Part shown: positions 1-10,184 of the stretch, piece by piece
How the letters are laid out: the number at the start of each line of letters is the position of its first letter
Position numbering within the stretch: the first letter of the stretch is position 1
From: Zygnema cylindricum
Taxonomy: Eukaryota > Streptophyta > Zygnematophyceae > Zygnematales > Zygnemataceae
NCBI GenBank assembly: GCA_037447655.1
Contig: JBBHKE010000893.1
Location: 861,984 to 925,983, forward strand
DNA length: 64,000 bases
Direction of reading: 5' to 3'
Position numbers and translations under genes: made by a program
The notes under the pieces: generated by a model
Database searches by the model: none
What the model saw: only the letters and a program-made list of their open reading frames with translations
Told to the model about the DNA's origin: nothing

Positions 1-790
1 TTTTCTGAAATTTGGCCAAGTACCGGAATCCGTGTACGCCGAGTCAAAAATGCTAAAAAATTGGCTAAGTACGAGAATCCGTGCACGCCGAGTAAATAAC
101 TGCTCGAAATTTGGCTATGTCTTGGAATCTGTGCACGTACCCAAACCCGTGATTTTCGATATTGGGGGCTTATAAAACCCAAACTTCAGATTTGGGATTA
201 ATACACAAACCCAAGGATATATTGGGGGCTTATAAAACCCAAAACCAAGAATTTCGAATTTGGTGATTAATACCCAAACCCGTGAATCTCGATATTGGGG
301 ATTATAAAACCCAAACTTCGGATTTGGGATTAATACCCAAACCCGTGAATCTCGATATTGGGGATTATAAAACCCAAACTTCGGATTTGGGATTAATACC
401 CAAACCCAAGGATATATTGGGGGCTTATAAAATCCAAACTTTGGATTTGGGATTAATACCCAAACCCAAGGATACATTGGGGGCTTATAAAACCCAAAAC
501 CGAGATTTTCGAATTTGGGATTAATACCCAAACCTGTGAATTTGGATATTGGGGTTTAAAAAACCCAAACCCAAACTCCGAAATAGGCTATGTTGAAATC
601 CGTGCACGCCGAGCCAAAAATGCTCGAAATTTGGCTAAGTACCTCAATCAGTGTACGCCGAGTTGAAAACTTCGAAATTTTGGCTAAGTACCGGAATCCG
701 TGTACGCCGAGTCAAAAATTTAAGAAGTTTGGCTCAGTACCGGAACCCGTGTACGCCGAGTCACACAATTCTCGAATGCTTGCAAATCGT
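1..790. repeat. Two interspersed minisatellites (about 52 bp and about 63 bp units)
   Basis: Positions 1-110 and 585-780 repeat a unit of roughly 52 bp containing a 'ggaatccgtgtacgccgag' core. Between them, 115-560 repeats a unit of about 63 bp ('ttgggattaatacccaaacc' then a 'tattgggg.ttataaaaccc' block). The units are imperfect. Long frames here run through the repeats and show no domain; I treat them as non-coding. The arrangement, one array inside the other, suggests the 63-bp array expanded within an older 52-bp array. Confidence 0.85.
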
Positions 791-794
791 TCGT

Positions 795-1392
795 TTTGCC
801 AAAGCTTGGAAAGCGTTCGTTTGTTTTCCCCAAGCTTCGACAGCGTTCGTTTGTTTTCCCCAAGCTTAGAAAGAGTTCGTTTGTTTTCCCCAAGCTTGGA
901 AAGCGTTCGTTTGTTTTCCCCAAGCTTGGAAAGAGCGTTTGTTTGTTTTCTCCAAGCTTGGAAAGCGTTCATTCGTTTTGCCCAAGCTTGGAAAGCGTTC
1001 GTTCGTTTTCCCCAAGCTTGGACAACGTTCGTTTGTTTTCCCCAAACTTGGAAGGCGTTCGTTTGTTTTCCCCAAGGTTGGAAAGCGTTCGTTTGTTTTT
1101 CCCAAGCTTGGAAAGTGTTCGTTCGTTTTCCCCAAGCTTGGACAGCATACGTTTGTTTTCCCCAAGCTTGGAAAGCGTTTGTTTGTTTTCCCCAAGCTTG
1201 GAAAACGTTCGTTTGTTTTCCCCAAGCTTGGACAGCGTTCGTTTGTTTTCCCCAAGCTTAGAAAGAGTTCGTTTGTTTTCCCCAAGCTTGGAAAGCGTTC
1301 GTTTGTTTTCCCCAAGCTTGGAAAGCGTTCGTTTGTTTTCCCCAAGCTTGGAAAGCGTTCGTTCGTTTTCCCCAAGCTTGGAAATCGTGTGT
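795..1392. repeat. 30-bp minisatellite, about 20 copies, HindIII site in nearly every unit
   Basis: The unit is approximately 'ttttccccaagcttggaaag' followed by 'cgttcgtttg', with single-base variants (cgttcattcg, agagttcgtt, caacgttcgt). Because 30 is divisible by three and the unit lacks stops in several frames, overlapping open frames of 70-220 codons appear on both strands. They encode only a ten-residue repeat and are artefacts of the array. Confidence 0.92.
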
Positions 1393-1664
1393 TGAGTAAG
1401 TTTGGTTTCTCTAAAGTTTATTTGTCATCTACGGGTGTCTTTTTAAAACCTCCTTGCAATCACTTTTTGTCTTCAGATTCAACAGCCATAAAAACCTTAC
1501 TCCTTTGTCTAGCTCAGCGTTTGACATTTTGGATTCCTGCAAAGGTGCAACATAAACGAGCGCTATGGCGCAAATGGTTGTAGACAGAACCATCGTGGCA
1601 ACTTCGGAAAGGCTTCCTTTCAACAAATTCCTGTGGGGAAGACTTACCCTTAAACCTTTAAACA

Positions 1665-2618
1665 TTGAAAGTACACAAAATTACACGTTGCCCAAAAAAA
1701 TGTTATACGAAATCTGAAAAACAACAGGTTTCTGGTTGTTGCAGCTTGGAAGACGTAAGCATTAGTCCTCCGGGAGATGGTGACTGTTTTTTCTACGCAT
1801 TGATTGAAGCCTTGCACTTGGACGTAGGAGAACACGATGCGTATCACTTGTGTTCTAAAGTTGGGATGGAAAAAGAGGCGAGAGAGCTAAGGAAGCAGGT
1901 TAGTCATGTGGCGTTGCAGATGCAACAAAATAACTTAATCCCTGCAGATATTGATTTATCTGACTTAAATATAGAGAAAAGTCATGTGGTATTTCAGGTG
2001 TTGAAAGGGGCGGTTGTCGTGTTGGGGGGGTCTCTTTCGGGGTTCATGTACATCGAGGGCGAATTACACGAAGTCGAAAGGCATATGAGAGAAAATGATC
2101 AAAGGGAAGCGTTGACCATAGTTTGGGACTCGAGTCATTATTACGTGTTTGTTAGAGGAATGAAAGGGAAGGTGAGGGCGTGTAAGACAGATAAAGGCAT
2201 AATATTTGCCTCTTTCTTTCGCCACGCACAAAAACTATGCACAGAGGTGGTGACAGTGGTACCAGGTGACATTGCATTTTTTGATGCTAATGCGGCTGAA
2301 AATCATGTTAGTGGAGAGCCAACTAAACACGTTGTCGAAGGTGCCACCCCTTCTCCTTTTCGATTAATAGACTTTAAGCATCCATTTCTTTCACCCCAAA
2401 CAAAATACACCAATGTTGAAGCCATTGCCGAATGTTGGCTGTATGAGCAACGCTACGGGAAAGAAAAGGGAACTTATGCACGAGATAAAGAGAGGAGCAA
2501 TAGGAAAGCGTCATCTCTGCTGGCGTTACATGCAGCCTACGTGGAATTGTTAGAGTTACCACAGGATAAATGGAATGATGAGACTGAATATTTGACATAC
2601 GATATTCCTTCTATATAA
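1665..2618 (+). CDS. OTU-type cysteine peptidase (deubiquitinase-like), probably transposon-associated
   Basis: About 317 codons are open to the stop at 2616-2618. An OTU fold is indicated by the Cys box GDGDCFFYAL, with the catalytic Cys codon at 1785-1787, and by the late His motif WDSSHYYVF, with the His codon at 2136-2138. Their spacing fits one OTU domain of about 120 residues. OTU enzymes cleave ubiquitin or related chains. The 180 residues after the domain are unrecognised. No in-frame ATG precedes the Cys box, so translation starts in an unseen upstream exon or the gene is 5'-truncated. It lies directly upstream of a piggyBac-like transposase on the same strand; OTU domains occur in several eukaryotic transposons, so it may be cargo of that element. 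That link is inference. Confidence 0.72.
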   Translation: MKVHKITRCPKKCYTKSEKQQVSGCCSLEDVSISPPGDGDCFFYALIEALHLDVGEHDAYHLCSKVGMEKEARELRKQVSHVALQMQQNNLIPADIDLSDLNIEKSHVVFQVLKGAVVVLGGSLSGFMYIEGELHEVERHMRENDQREALTIVWDSSHYYVFVRGMKGKVRACKTDKGIIFASFFRHAQKLCTEVVTVVPGDIAFFDANAAENHVSGEPTKHVVEGATPSPFRLIDFKHPFLSPQTKYTNVEAIAECWLYEQRYGKEKGTYARDKERSNRKASSLLALHAAYVELLELPQDKWNDETEYLTYDIPSI

Positions 2619-2631
2619 GCTTTGACGGAAA

Positions 2632-2995
2632 AAATGAGAACTTTCAAAGTAAGGGGTGTAGGTGTAAACTATGATGTGAAAGACATCACAGTATTGGCAG
2701 CAAGATCGGGCCATCCATCAAAATATACATATTCGATGATAAAAAACGCTTCCCGATGTTAGTAGAGAAGTATCACTCTTCGACCCTCTCTAATTACATC
2801 TCGTCGATCGTCCCTCCTAAGAGTTGGAAAAAAGTAATGCCCATCTCTTTGATAGAGTTCGAAGGAAATTATTTCCCCTATCGCGGGCCAGAGATAACCA
2901 AAAACACTGGGAGGCTAACTCCTACAGTGAAAGCAAAGGTAATTTTTTCTTACCTATGTGAAAAAGTATGTAATATCACAAACAATCCAACATAA
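2632..2995 (+). pseudogene. Unrecognised ORF, broken by a frameshift
   Basis: An ATG frame from 2632 (start MRTFKVRGVGVNYDV) stops at about 2757. The second frame from 2756 (start MLVEKYHSS) continues to 2995. The shift between them falls near the A-rich run around 2740. I do not recognise the product. It is basic and hydrophilic with a conserved-looking Pro/Trp/Lys stretch (SIVPPKSWKK). It sits between the OTU ORF and the transposase start, so it could be a second accessory protein of the same element or part of either neighbour's broken frame. Confidence 0.35.
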
Positions 2996-3065
2996 AACTT
3001 ACAAACAATTCATCATAAAATCGGTATTAACATTGACATATGCTGGGTGTGAATGGCAGTCTCGG

Positions 3066-3757
3066 ATGGCGGCGGAAGAAAAAAAGGCACAGGGATTGGA
3101 AGAAGGACCTTCCACAAGGCAAAGAAGAAGAGTTTGTACTGCAAGTAAAAAACCTCTAAAGGAGACAGTGAAAACAAAAGTGTTGCGGGAGAGTGATGAG
3201 GAAAACTCGGAGGAAAATGAATCGAAAGAGGACAATATAGAGAGTTTGGAGAAAACTACATTAGGAAGGAAATGCGACCGTCCCAAAAAGGTTCGAAGGG
3301 GGCCCAAACCCCGTCTGTCACCGAGTTTGGGAGGCCCAGACGAAAAAACTTCCCTTACAAACACCGAGGAAGACGAGGATGAATGGGATAGAAACGCCTT
3401 TAGCGTAGAGTGTGAAAGCATGTCGGAGGATGCTTCGTCAACGGACGAAGACCAAGAAAACGAAGATGAAGCGGGTGGAGAGTATTCGAGGGACTTGAAA
3501 AATGTGGATGAGTGGCTTCGACCCTTTCACTACTTGCAGAGCAAAATCACTTGGAATCGCCTGAAAAGTTTTGATCGGGAAGAGCGGCTCATAGAGGTAG
3601 AACGGCGGATACAGCTGCCAGAAAAACGAGAAGGTGGGGAAAGTGTTATTGATGGATGGTTGGAAAAGCACGGAAAAAACAGCCGCAAATATCTTCTTAG
3701 TGTTAACTCGCATCTTTTTTTTGGAAAAACTTTGTAAAACAATGTAACGCTTACGGG
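3066..3757 (+). pseudogene. piggyBac-like transposase, N-terminal part
   Basis: From ATG 3066 (MAAEEKKAQG) the frame runs through a basic then strongly acidic, low-complexity N-terminus typical of piggyBac transposases. It then enters a Trp/Arg-rich segment and breaks at a run of eight T (3715-3722). One extra T would put it in frame with WKNFVKQCNAYG, which ends at 3757. There the coding sequence is interrupted by a gypsy element and resumes at 16306 as QENYALKLVAYH, the start of the DDE_Tnp_1_7 domain. The continuity across the insertion, with one copy of the ACGGG target duplication removed, is the main evidence that both halves are one gene. Confidence 0.75.
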
Positions 3758-4717
3758 TGTAACAGTAATAGCGGATCGAACTTGTTTATAAAAGGGTATT
3801 TAGGCGTTATGATTATAGATTACTAAATTTGGTAGACGTTCGTGAAAGAATCACGCGATTTGGAGTTATATTTCAAAAGTTATAGCTATGGGTGTACTTA
3901 GGTGGCAGTGCGAGGTCTAAATAACAGGTGGGTATCATTGAAACGGGTTAAGGGTCAAATTGGTACCGAAATTTCGCGTGAACGTTTCATAAAGTTCTAA
4001 TGAAACGTTCAGTATGCATGGTACTTCGTTTCGTACAATTTTTAGTACGAAACTTCACTTTCACTTAAGGGAATTTCGTAAGAAGTTTCGCGTCCAAAAT
4101 TTGTGACGCACGATCGTGCAAAGTCGCGTTTCGTTTGGCGCGCGCTTTTGCACGTAAATGTTACGTAGTGAAACGTAGCGTTTGATTGGTTAATAAAGTG
4201 CTAAGTAGTTAGTAAGAGATTTCGCACGTTTTTGCATTGGTCAGTCCGAGTCCTTGCCAATCAATGATTGGCCCAGGTAAAAGCCTGGAGCGTTGACTCT
4301 GGCCTGGCTAGTCCAGGGCGATGAGGGATAAATAGGGAAGTGTAAGAGGAGAGTAGACATCTTTTCCTTAGGAAAAATTTGTGGAAATTCCGGTTGATCT
4401 TGGTCCTGAGCGATTAATACCAAATTGGAGGAAAGGCATTTTGCATTTAAATCTCTTACTAACTAAATAGTGTTTAAGTAGTCAAGAGATAGAATTATTA
4501 AGAGTGGAGGGTAGTGGAAAATACTTTAATAAGAAGGATTGAGCCACGAGGGCAAGAGACCAAGCTAATGTTATGTGGACAAAAGCTTCTTCTAATTTAA
4601 AGTTGATCCTTATGTGAATGTTGTCCAATGTGGATGTGTATTTTCCAATGTGTGGAATGTGTGGTTGGAAATGTTTGTAGTAATGGGATTTTCTGTGAGG
4701 AAGGAGATCCTGTTACA
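3758..4717 (+). repeat. Gypsy 5' LTR, 960 bp
   Basis: It begins TGTAACAG immediately after target copy ACGGG and ends TGTTACA two bases before the primer-binding site. A TATA-like sequence lies near 4326 (gataaatag). The last 178 bp (4540-4717) are nearly identical to 16123-16300; the first ~780 bp have no counterpart at the right end of the element. Confidence 0.82.
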
Positions 4718-4719
4718 TA

Positions 4720-4731
4720 TGGTATCAGAGC
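4720..4731 (+). other. Primer-binding site for initiator tRNA-Met
   Basis: TGGTATCAGAGC, the standard plant retrotransposon primer site complementary to the 3' end of initiator tRNA-Met, lies two bases after the 5' LTR. It marks the LTR boundary. From 4732 to 5495 I see only untranslated leader. Confidence 0.92.
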
Positions 4732-5495
4732 TTTGGTTAGAAACTAGGGAGAATTTTGCTCACCCGAAAATCGATTGCCGTGACCGGTGAGGGTGCTCTA
4801 ACTTGTGTCGGTAGAACCAGAATGAGAAGTGGTAGGGGGTTGGAGGGAAACTAAGTGACCACACTGCCAGCGGCCGCTGGTAAGATGTGGGGCGTGCTTA
4901 GGTCCTAAGGACTCAGGCGGGGTGGGCAGTGTAGCCACCGCTGAAGCTCACTCCAATTACCTAGAGGCCAAACAAACTTGCCTTCTCCTAGCAATGATTC
5001 ATGTGTAGAGGGAGGGCTTGAAGCCATGAAGGGTGAGGATGTGAGGATTATAGGACAAAAGATCTTGATGTAGTGGGAAAAAAGAAATTTGCTAATGGAG
5101 GAGAAAGAAAGTGGAGTACTTTACTTCTTCAAGAGCAAAGGAGTCCAGAAATGACTCAAAACTTTTCAAACACTAAATTGTTACCTTTGATTGATTTCAA
5201 TTTTGCTGTTGCAAAATTTATGGTTAAATCTTACCTTTGAGAGCTTTCAATTTTGCTGTTGCAAAATTTGTGGGGAAATTTTTACCTTTGGTTTCAATGT
5301 TGGGAAATTGAAAATTCTGAATTTGTACAACTTACAGTCAATGTCTTTTTAATCTCCCAGATCTTGATCTTTTCAAAGGATTTGTTAAGGAGAAGAAGTT
5401 TTGGATTGGAGCAATCTGAGGACTTCAAATTTGCAGCAAATTTCTTTGGGAAATTATACTCTAACTTTACTTTTGCTTGATTTAATTGTGTGATA

Positions 5496-6787
5496 ATGGA
5501 AAATTTTGCATGGAAACGTGAAATGGATAATGCTTTGAATGTGTTGAAGAAGCGAACTGTGAAATTGGTCAAAAGATTTAATAAACATGCTGCCGCTGTG
5601 GATGAAACCATTTCCGAATTGAAAAGTGAATTGAAAGTTGTTAAAGAAAATGGAAATGTTTCAAATGGGAAACTAGATGAACTTATTAACTTAATTCAGA
5701 CCAACAATAATATGAATGACCAAAAGGGTGAGAGTAGTAAAAGAAATGCTTGTTTTAGGGAGGATGATCATGTTAGACCTAAGAAGATAAGGGATCTGAA
5801 ATTGTCTATTAGTGAGGCACCATCGTTTGATGGTAAGAGGATCGATGAGTTGGATGCTTGGATTTTTCATATGGAGTATTATTTGGAGTCTAAAAATTGC
5901 GATCGTGATGATTACACTTCTTTTGCAGTTAGCTGTCTGAAAGGCGATGCTCAAATTTGGTATTATACTCAGAGAAGGTCTACATTGATTCCTGATAATG
6001 CTGATTGGGAAACTTTTAAAACCGCGATCAAATCGCGTTTCTTGTTTGTCACTTTTAAATCCAGAATGGAAGAAAAGTGGTTAAATTGTAAGCAGACTGG
6101 ATCTGTGAAGGATTATATTGTGGAATTTGACTCATCTAGCATTCATGTCATAGCTTTGACTGATGAAATGGCTAAATTGCATTTCTTGAACTATTTGAAT
6201 CCTATACTTAAATCAAAGCTAAAACATCAAAATTTTAATAATTTGAAGGAATTACAAGATAAGTCATTGGAATTAGAGGATTAGTTGGGGTATAATCAGG
6301 AAACTCGATCACTCAGGGGTAATTTAAATGAAGTATCATAGTGGGATGAGGAGGAATTTGTTGAAGAGGGTTTGAATGCTGGTTTGGTGAATAAGCAAAA
6401 TATCTTCACGGGAATCAAAACGGTGGACATAGTGTTAATGCATGAAATAAATTTAACAATAGAGGGGGGTACATTAAAAGTCCTAAACCAAACATTAATG
6501 CCCAGAAGCCTAACCTTAACATCTTCACATGCACTATTTGTGAGAAAAAGGGTCATAGAGCATTTGACTGTGCACAACTGAAAAAGATTAACTGTTATAA
6601 CTGTGGAGAGGAGGGACATTTTAGTAGAGAGTGCATAAAACCCAAAAAAAAAGTCACTTGTTTCAAATGCGGAGGTCCAGATCATTACGCTAAAGACTGT
6701 ACAGATAAAGGTTCTCTAAAAACAACCGAAGTAAATGAAGGTCTCCAAGAGGATATTGCATTATATCTAGCTGAGCAAGAAGCCTAG
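5496..6787 (+). pseudogene. Gypsy gag with three zinc knuckles
   Basis: ATG 5496 opens a frame with a coiled-coil-like N-terminus followed by a Retrotrans_gag domain (about 5820-6250; landmarks FDGKRIDELDAWI and the LKGDAQIWY helix). The frame stops at TAG 6282-6284. Nucleocapsid coding reappears at 6530-6709 as three CX2CX4HX4C-type knuckles: CTICEKKGHRAFDC, CYNCGEEGHFSREC and CFKCGGPDHYAKDC. It ends at TAG 6785-6787. The gag protein packages element RNA in cytoplasmic particles. The internal stop and a frame change between 6284 and 6520 make this copy non-functional. Confidence 0.85.
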
Positions 6788-7048
6788 GAGGTGGGAAACG
6801 GAAAAGACTAACTGAAAGTCCTCAGTTGAGTCAACCGGATCCTGAAGTTAAAGAGTTAACTTTGGAGAGCAAATTAAACTAATGGAAAAGTTAGGATAGC
6901 TAAATTTATTATGATTCTCACTACACTGCATAGTTTAAAGAATCCTTCTGATGAAATTCTCAACAACAGACCTATGTTAGGACAGTTAAGTAATGATGAC
7001 ACCAAACACAGTTTGATTAGATTCGAATCATTAGTGGAATGAAAACCG

Positions 7049-8715
7049 TTGAAAGTAATGGTTGATTCAGGTGCCACACATAATTTTATTTCACATAAGT
7101 TTGTAGAGGGAAATAAAATTCCTATTGTCATAAGGGAAAAGCCTTTACATGTTCAAGTGGCAAATGGTAATAAGTCCACATTAGACTTACAAACTGACAC
7201 GATAGAAGTTGATATCCAGGGTCATAAAATGAAAGTAGTGTGTGAAATAATAAATTTGGGAAGTGGAGAACTAATTTTAGGAAAGCCTTGGTTAACTGAA
7301 TACAATCCTCAAATTAATTGGGAAATTAACATCTTGAAGGTGAAGTCTGAAAACGGTTGGAAGGTTTTGCAAGCATTATCTCCTAAGAAATTGCATATGA
7401 ATCATATAAACAACATAACCAGATTGAGAGTGGAAGGTTTGATATCTGCTAAACAATTTAAAAAGCACTTAAAATATATAACAAATCATGCTTTCTTGTT
7501 ATTAGTAACTGAGGCAGTTACTGATGAAAGGGGGGGAGAAAACACTAACATTGATGTCATCCCTAAATCAGACACCACTAAAACTTTCGAAAAACTAAAA
7601 TATAATTTTGTAACTGACATTAATACATCTGATGTTGTTGTTAAAGATTTGATTTTTGAATTTCAAGATGTTTTTCCTAATGATTTACCCTGAGGAAGGC
7701 CACCTTCCCGAGTTGTGGAACATGTTATTAACCTTGAACCTGGTTGCAACCCTCATGTCACAGGAATTTATAAGCACAGTTTCTTTGAGCAAGAGGAGTT
7801 AAAAAAACAGATCAAATAACTCCTAGAGAAATGACATATTCAGCCCAGCAAATCACCGTATGGAGCACCAGTTCTCTTCGTCAAAAAGAAGGACGGAACA
7901 TTGAGAATGTGTGTCGATTATCGTAGTCTGAACAAGATTACGGTGAAGGATAAGTATCCGTTACCTTTAATTTCTGATTTGATAGATCGTTTAAAAGGTG
8001 CTAAAGTATTTTCGTTGATTGACCTGCGTAGTGGCTTTAATCAGGTGCCAATTAGAATTGAGGATGTTAATAAAATTGCTTTCAGGACTAGGGTAGGTCA
8101 TTTTGAATGGATAGTGATGCCATTCGGCTTAACGAATGCACCGCCTACTTATCAAAGATTAATGAACCAAACTTTTTCTGATTACATAGATGATTTTGTT
8201 CAAGTGTTTATAGATGATATTCTAATTTAAAGTGAATCTAAAGAACAACATGTAATTCATTTAAGAAAAGTTTTGGAAAAGTTAAGAGAAAGAAAATTAT
8301 ATGGAAAATTGTCAAAATCCAACTTTCTTAAAAGTGAACAATTATTTTTGGGACATATAGTTAGTGGAGAAGGTGTTAAAACAGATCCATCTAAAATCAT
8401 TGCAATCCAAAATTGGAAGCAACCTACTAATGTCACGGAAGTTAGATCATTTTTGGGATTGGCCACCTACTACAGGAAATTTATCAAAAACTTCAGTATG
8501 ATCGCCGCACCTTTGACGGATTTACTTCGGGAAAAGGAGACGTTTGTGTAGGGAGCTGATCAAAAGAGAGCATTCGAGGAACTAAAAGGGAAGTTGACCT
8601 TTGCCCCAACACAGGTGTATCCTGACCCTGTTGGAGAATTTGAAGTTCTGATCACTACAGATGCATCTGATAAAGGTCTAGGTGCAGTCATAAGTCAAAA
8701 AGTTGGTAAACACTT
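7049..8715 (+). pseudogene. Gypsy protease and reverse transcriptase, interrupted
   Basis: A retropepsin-like aspartic protease is seen at 7055-7340, with VDSGATHNFIS and the later ILGKPWL. The RT domain follows at about 7830-8550: [16 protein letters not shown], then [12 protein letters not shown], then the catalytic FIDDILI. The frame is cut by a stop at 7691-7693, a TAA just after FIDDILI (8228-8230) and a TAG at about 8549 replacing the Trp codon kept in the right-hand copy. The sequence ends abruptly at about 8715, in the connection to RNase H, where the copia 5' LTR begins. Confidence 0.88.
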
Positions 8716-8717
8716 AT

Positions 8718-9128
8718 TGAAAAGTAAGCTTTAGTAAGTCTTAGAAATTTGAGTCTAGGACTTAGAATATTTTTGGAATACCAACTGTTCAATATTGACC
8801 GAATTTAGTGTGGATTTTTTGTAGTATCTACACGAATTGATATCTTTAAGTTAATTAGTGTGTAGGGCCGCCAATGAATGTAGACGTGATAAGAATCACC
8901 CGGATTTTTAGGGTATAGATATTGTTAGTGGACAATTCTGGTCCAAACACTTAGATTTTTGTCAGTAGGTTGTCTGGTGAACCATGTACATACGTTTTAG
9001 ATGTTTTCTAGATATTTTAGATGTTTTTAGATCTTTTGAGTATTTAGTTCAATTAGGATTGATCAATTCAATACAGAATGTACATTCTACACAAGAATTA
9101 AGGAAATGAGAGCACTGAGTGCAGTTTA
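8718..9128 (+). repeat. Copia 5' LTR (portion shared with the 3' LTR)
   Basis: It starts TGAAAAGTAAGCTTTAG and matches 13626-14038 almost base for base; a visible difference is 'gtcagtaggttgtc' against 'gttagtacagtgtc' near the middle. The true right boundary is probably somewhere before 9260, but the truncated 3' copy cannot define it. I do not see the usual TGGTATCAGAGC primer site in 9129-9269. Confidence 0.8.
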
Positions 9129-9269
9129 AGGTGTTTTATGCTCTATTGTCACTAATTTGCTTGTAGTACATGTTTGTTTGGTTGAAATACCTCTTTCGTT
9201 TGGAGTTACATATCTTACACTATAGATCTAGTCTTTTAGGCATTTCTCTTTGGGTTTGCTTCCGCTAAC

Positions 9270-10184
9270 ATGTCTGATAATGGCTCAGCTCCTATTGCAA
9301 GTGCTCCTATTAGCCCTAGTGCTCCACCTGCTCCTGCTGGTGCAAGTGTGGCTCCTAGTGGGAGTGGATCACAGCCGAGTCTTAATGCCCATGACCTTCA
9401 ACAGGTTATGGGCCCACCGCCCAAATTGCCTATTTTTGACGGAACTGACTACTTATACTGGGAAGATATGTTGAGCTCATATTTCGAGGAGAGGGACTTG
9501 TCACCCATTGTGGAAGGAACAGCGGATGTGACTGCGCCGGATTGGAGAAAGAAGAATCTCCATTGCCTCAACGTCTTGAAGCAGTCTATGACAAAAGATT
9601 TGGTAATGTCGTATCTTGAGATGAAGAAAGCATCTGATGTTTGGTTTAGTGTACGTGCTATGTATGTTCAGCTAGATGTTACCGTCCAGACTAACATAGC
9701 CACTCAGATTTTTGAATTTAAGTATTCTGGAGGTAGTATGTCAGATCATTGTCATGCTATGAAAAGGTTGTTTCTTCAGAGTACTAGTGCAGGTGGGGAC
9801 TTTTCACCACCTCAGCAGGCTATGTTGTTGATGAGAACTTTGCCCGATGAATATAAGGGAGCCATGGATAGGCTTAGGGCTATTCCACAACGTCAATGGA
9901 ACATAGCATTAGCAATTCAACTTATTTTGAGTGAAGAAGCTAACCAAATATACTTGACGGACCCAGGTATTGAACCTGGAACCTGCCGTCCGACCAGTTA
10001 GCGCAGCCGTTATCTTTAACTGTTCAGGCACTAGCTAACCAGTTTTCAGACTCTAAGATTGGCAATGGCAGTGGCAGAGGTAGTGGTCCTAGAAGGACAC
10101 CTTTGACATGCTATTATTGTGATGAAAAAGGCCATGTTTTCAGATTGTGTAATGCCTACAAGAGAGCGAAAGCTACAGGAAATT
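9270..10184 (+). pseudogene. Copia gag (UBN2-type) and CCHC knuckle
   Basis: From ATG 9270 an Ala/Pro/Ser-rich start leads into LPIFDGTDYLYWEDML, the typical copia gag opening. The frame continues to 9950, then enters an inserted tRNA-like segment and stops at 9999-10001. Gag sequence resumes after about 10012 and carries the knuckle CYYCDEKGHVFRLC at about 10109. The protein forms the particle shell. The insertion has broken it. Confidence 0.82.
9955..10012 (-). repeat. tRNA-like insertion in copia gag
   Basis: On the minus strand the segment contains a 5-bp stem with a 7-base loop, CCAGG-TTCAATA-CCTGG, followed by GTCCGTC. This is the geometry of a tRNA T-arm plus acceptor strand. GGTTCAATACC fits the pol III B-box consensus GGTTCRANNCC. 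An A-box-like TGCGCTAACTGG lies upstream but closer than in an ordinary tRNA. It interrupts an otherwise continuous gag frame. It could be a tRNA-derived SINE head or a filler at a repaired break. Confidence 0.4.

Noticed and set aside
1-1392. CRISPR-like array
   Set aside because: Units are contiguous tandem repeats with no unique spacers, in a eukaryotic genome.
590-1583. Overlapping 170-220-residue repeat proteins on both strands
   Set aside because: Products of the 30-bp minisatellite; no domain and frames overlap in both directions.
4569-4717. A short 149-178-bp LTR as the full gypsy LTR
   Set aside because: The inverted terminus TGTAACA and target copy ACGGG at 3753-3764 place the real left end at 3758, making the 5' LTR 960 bp.
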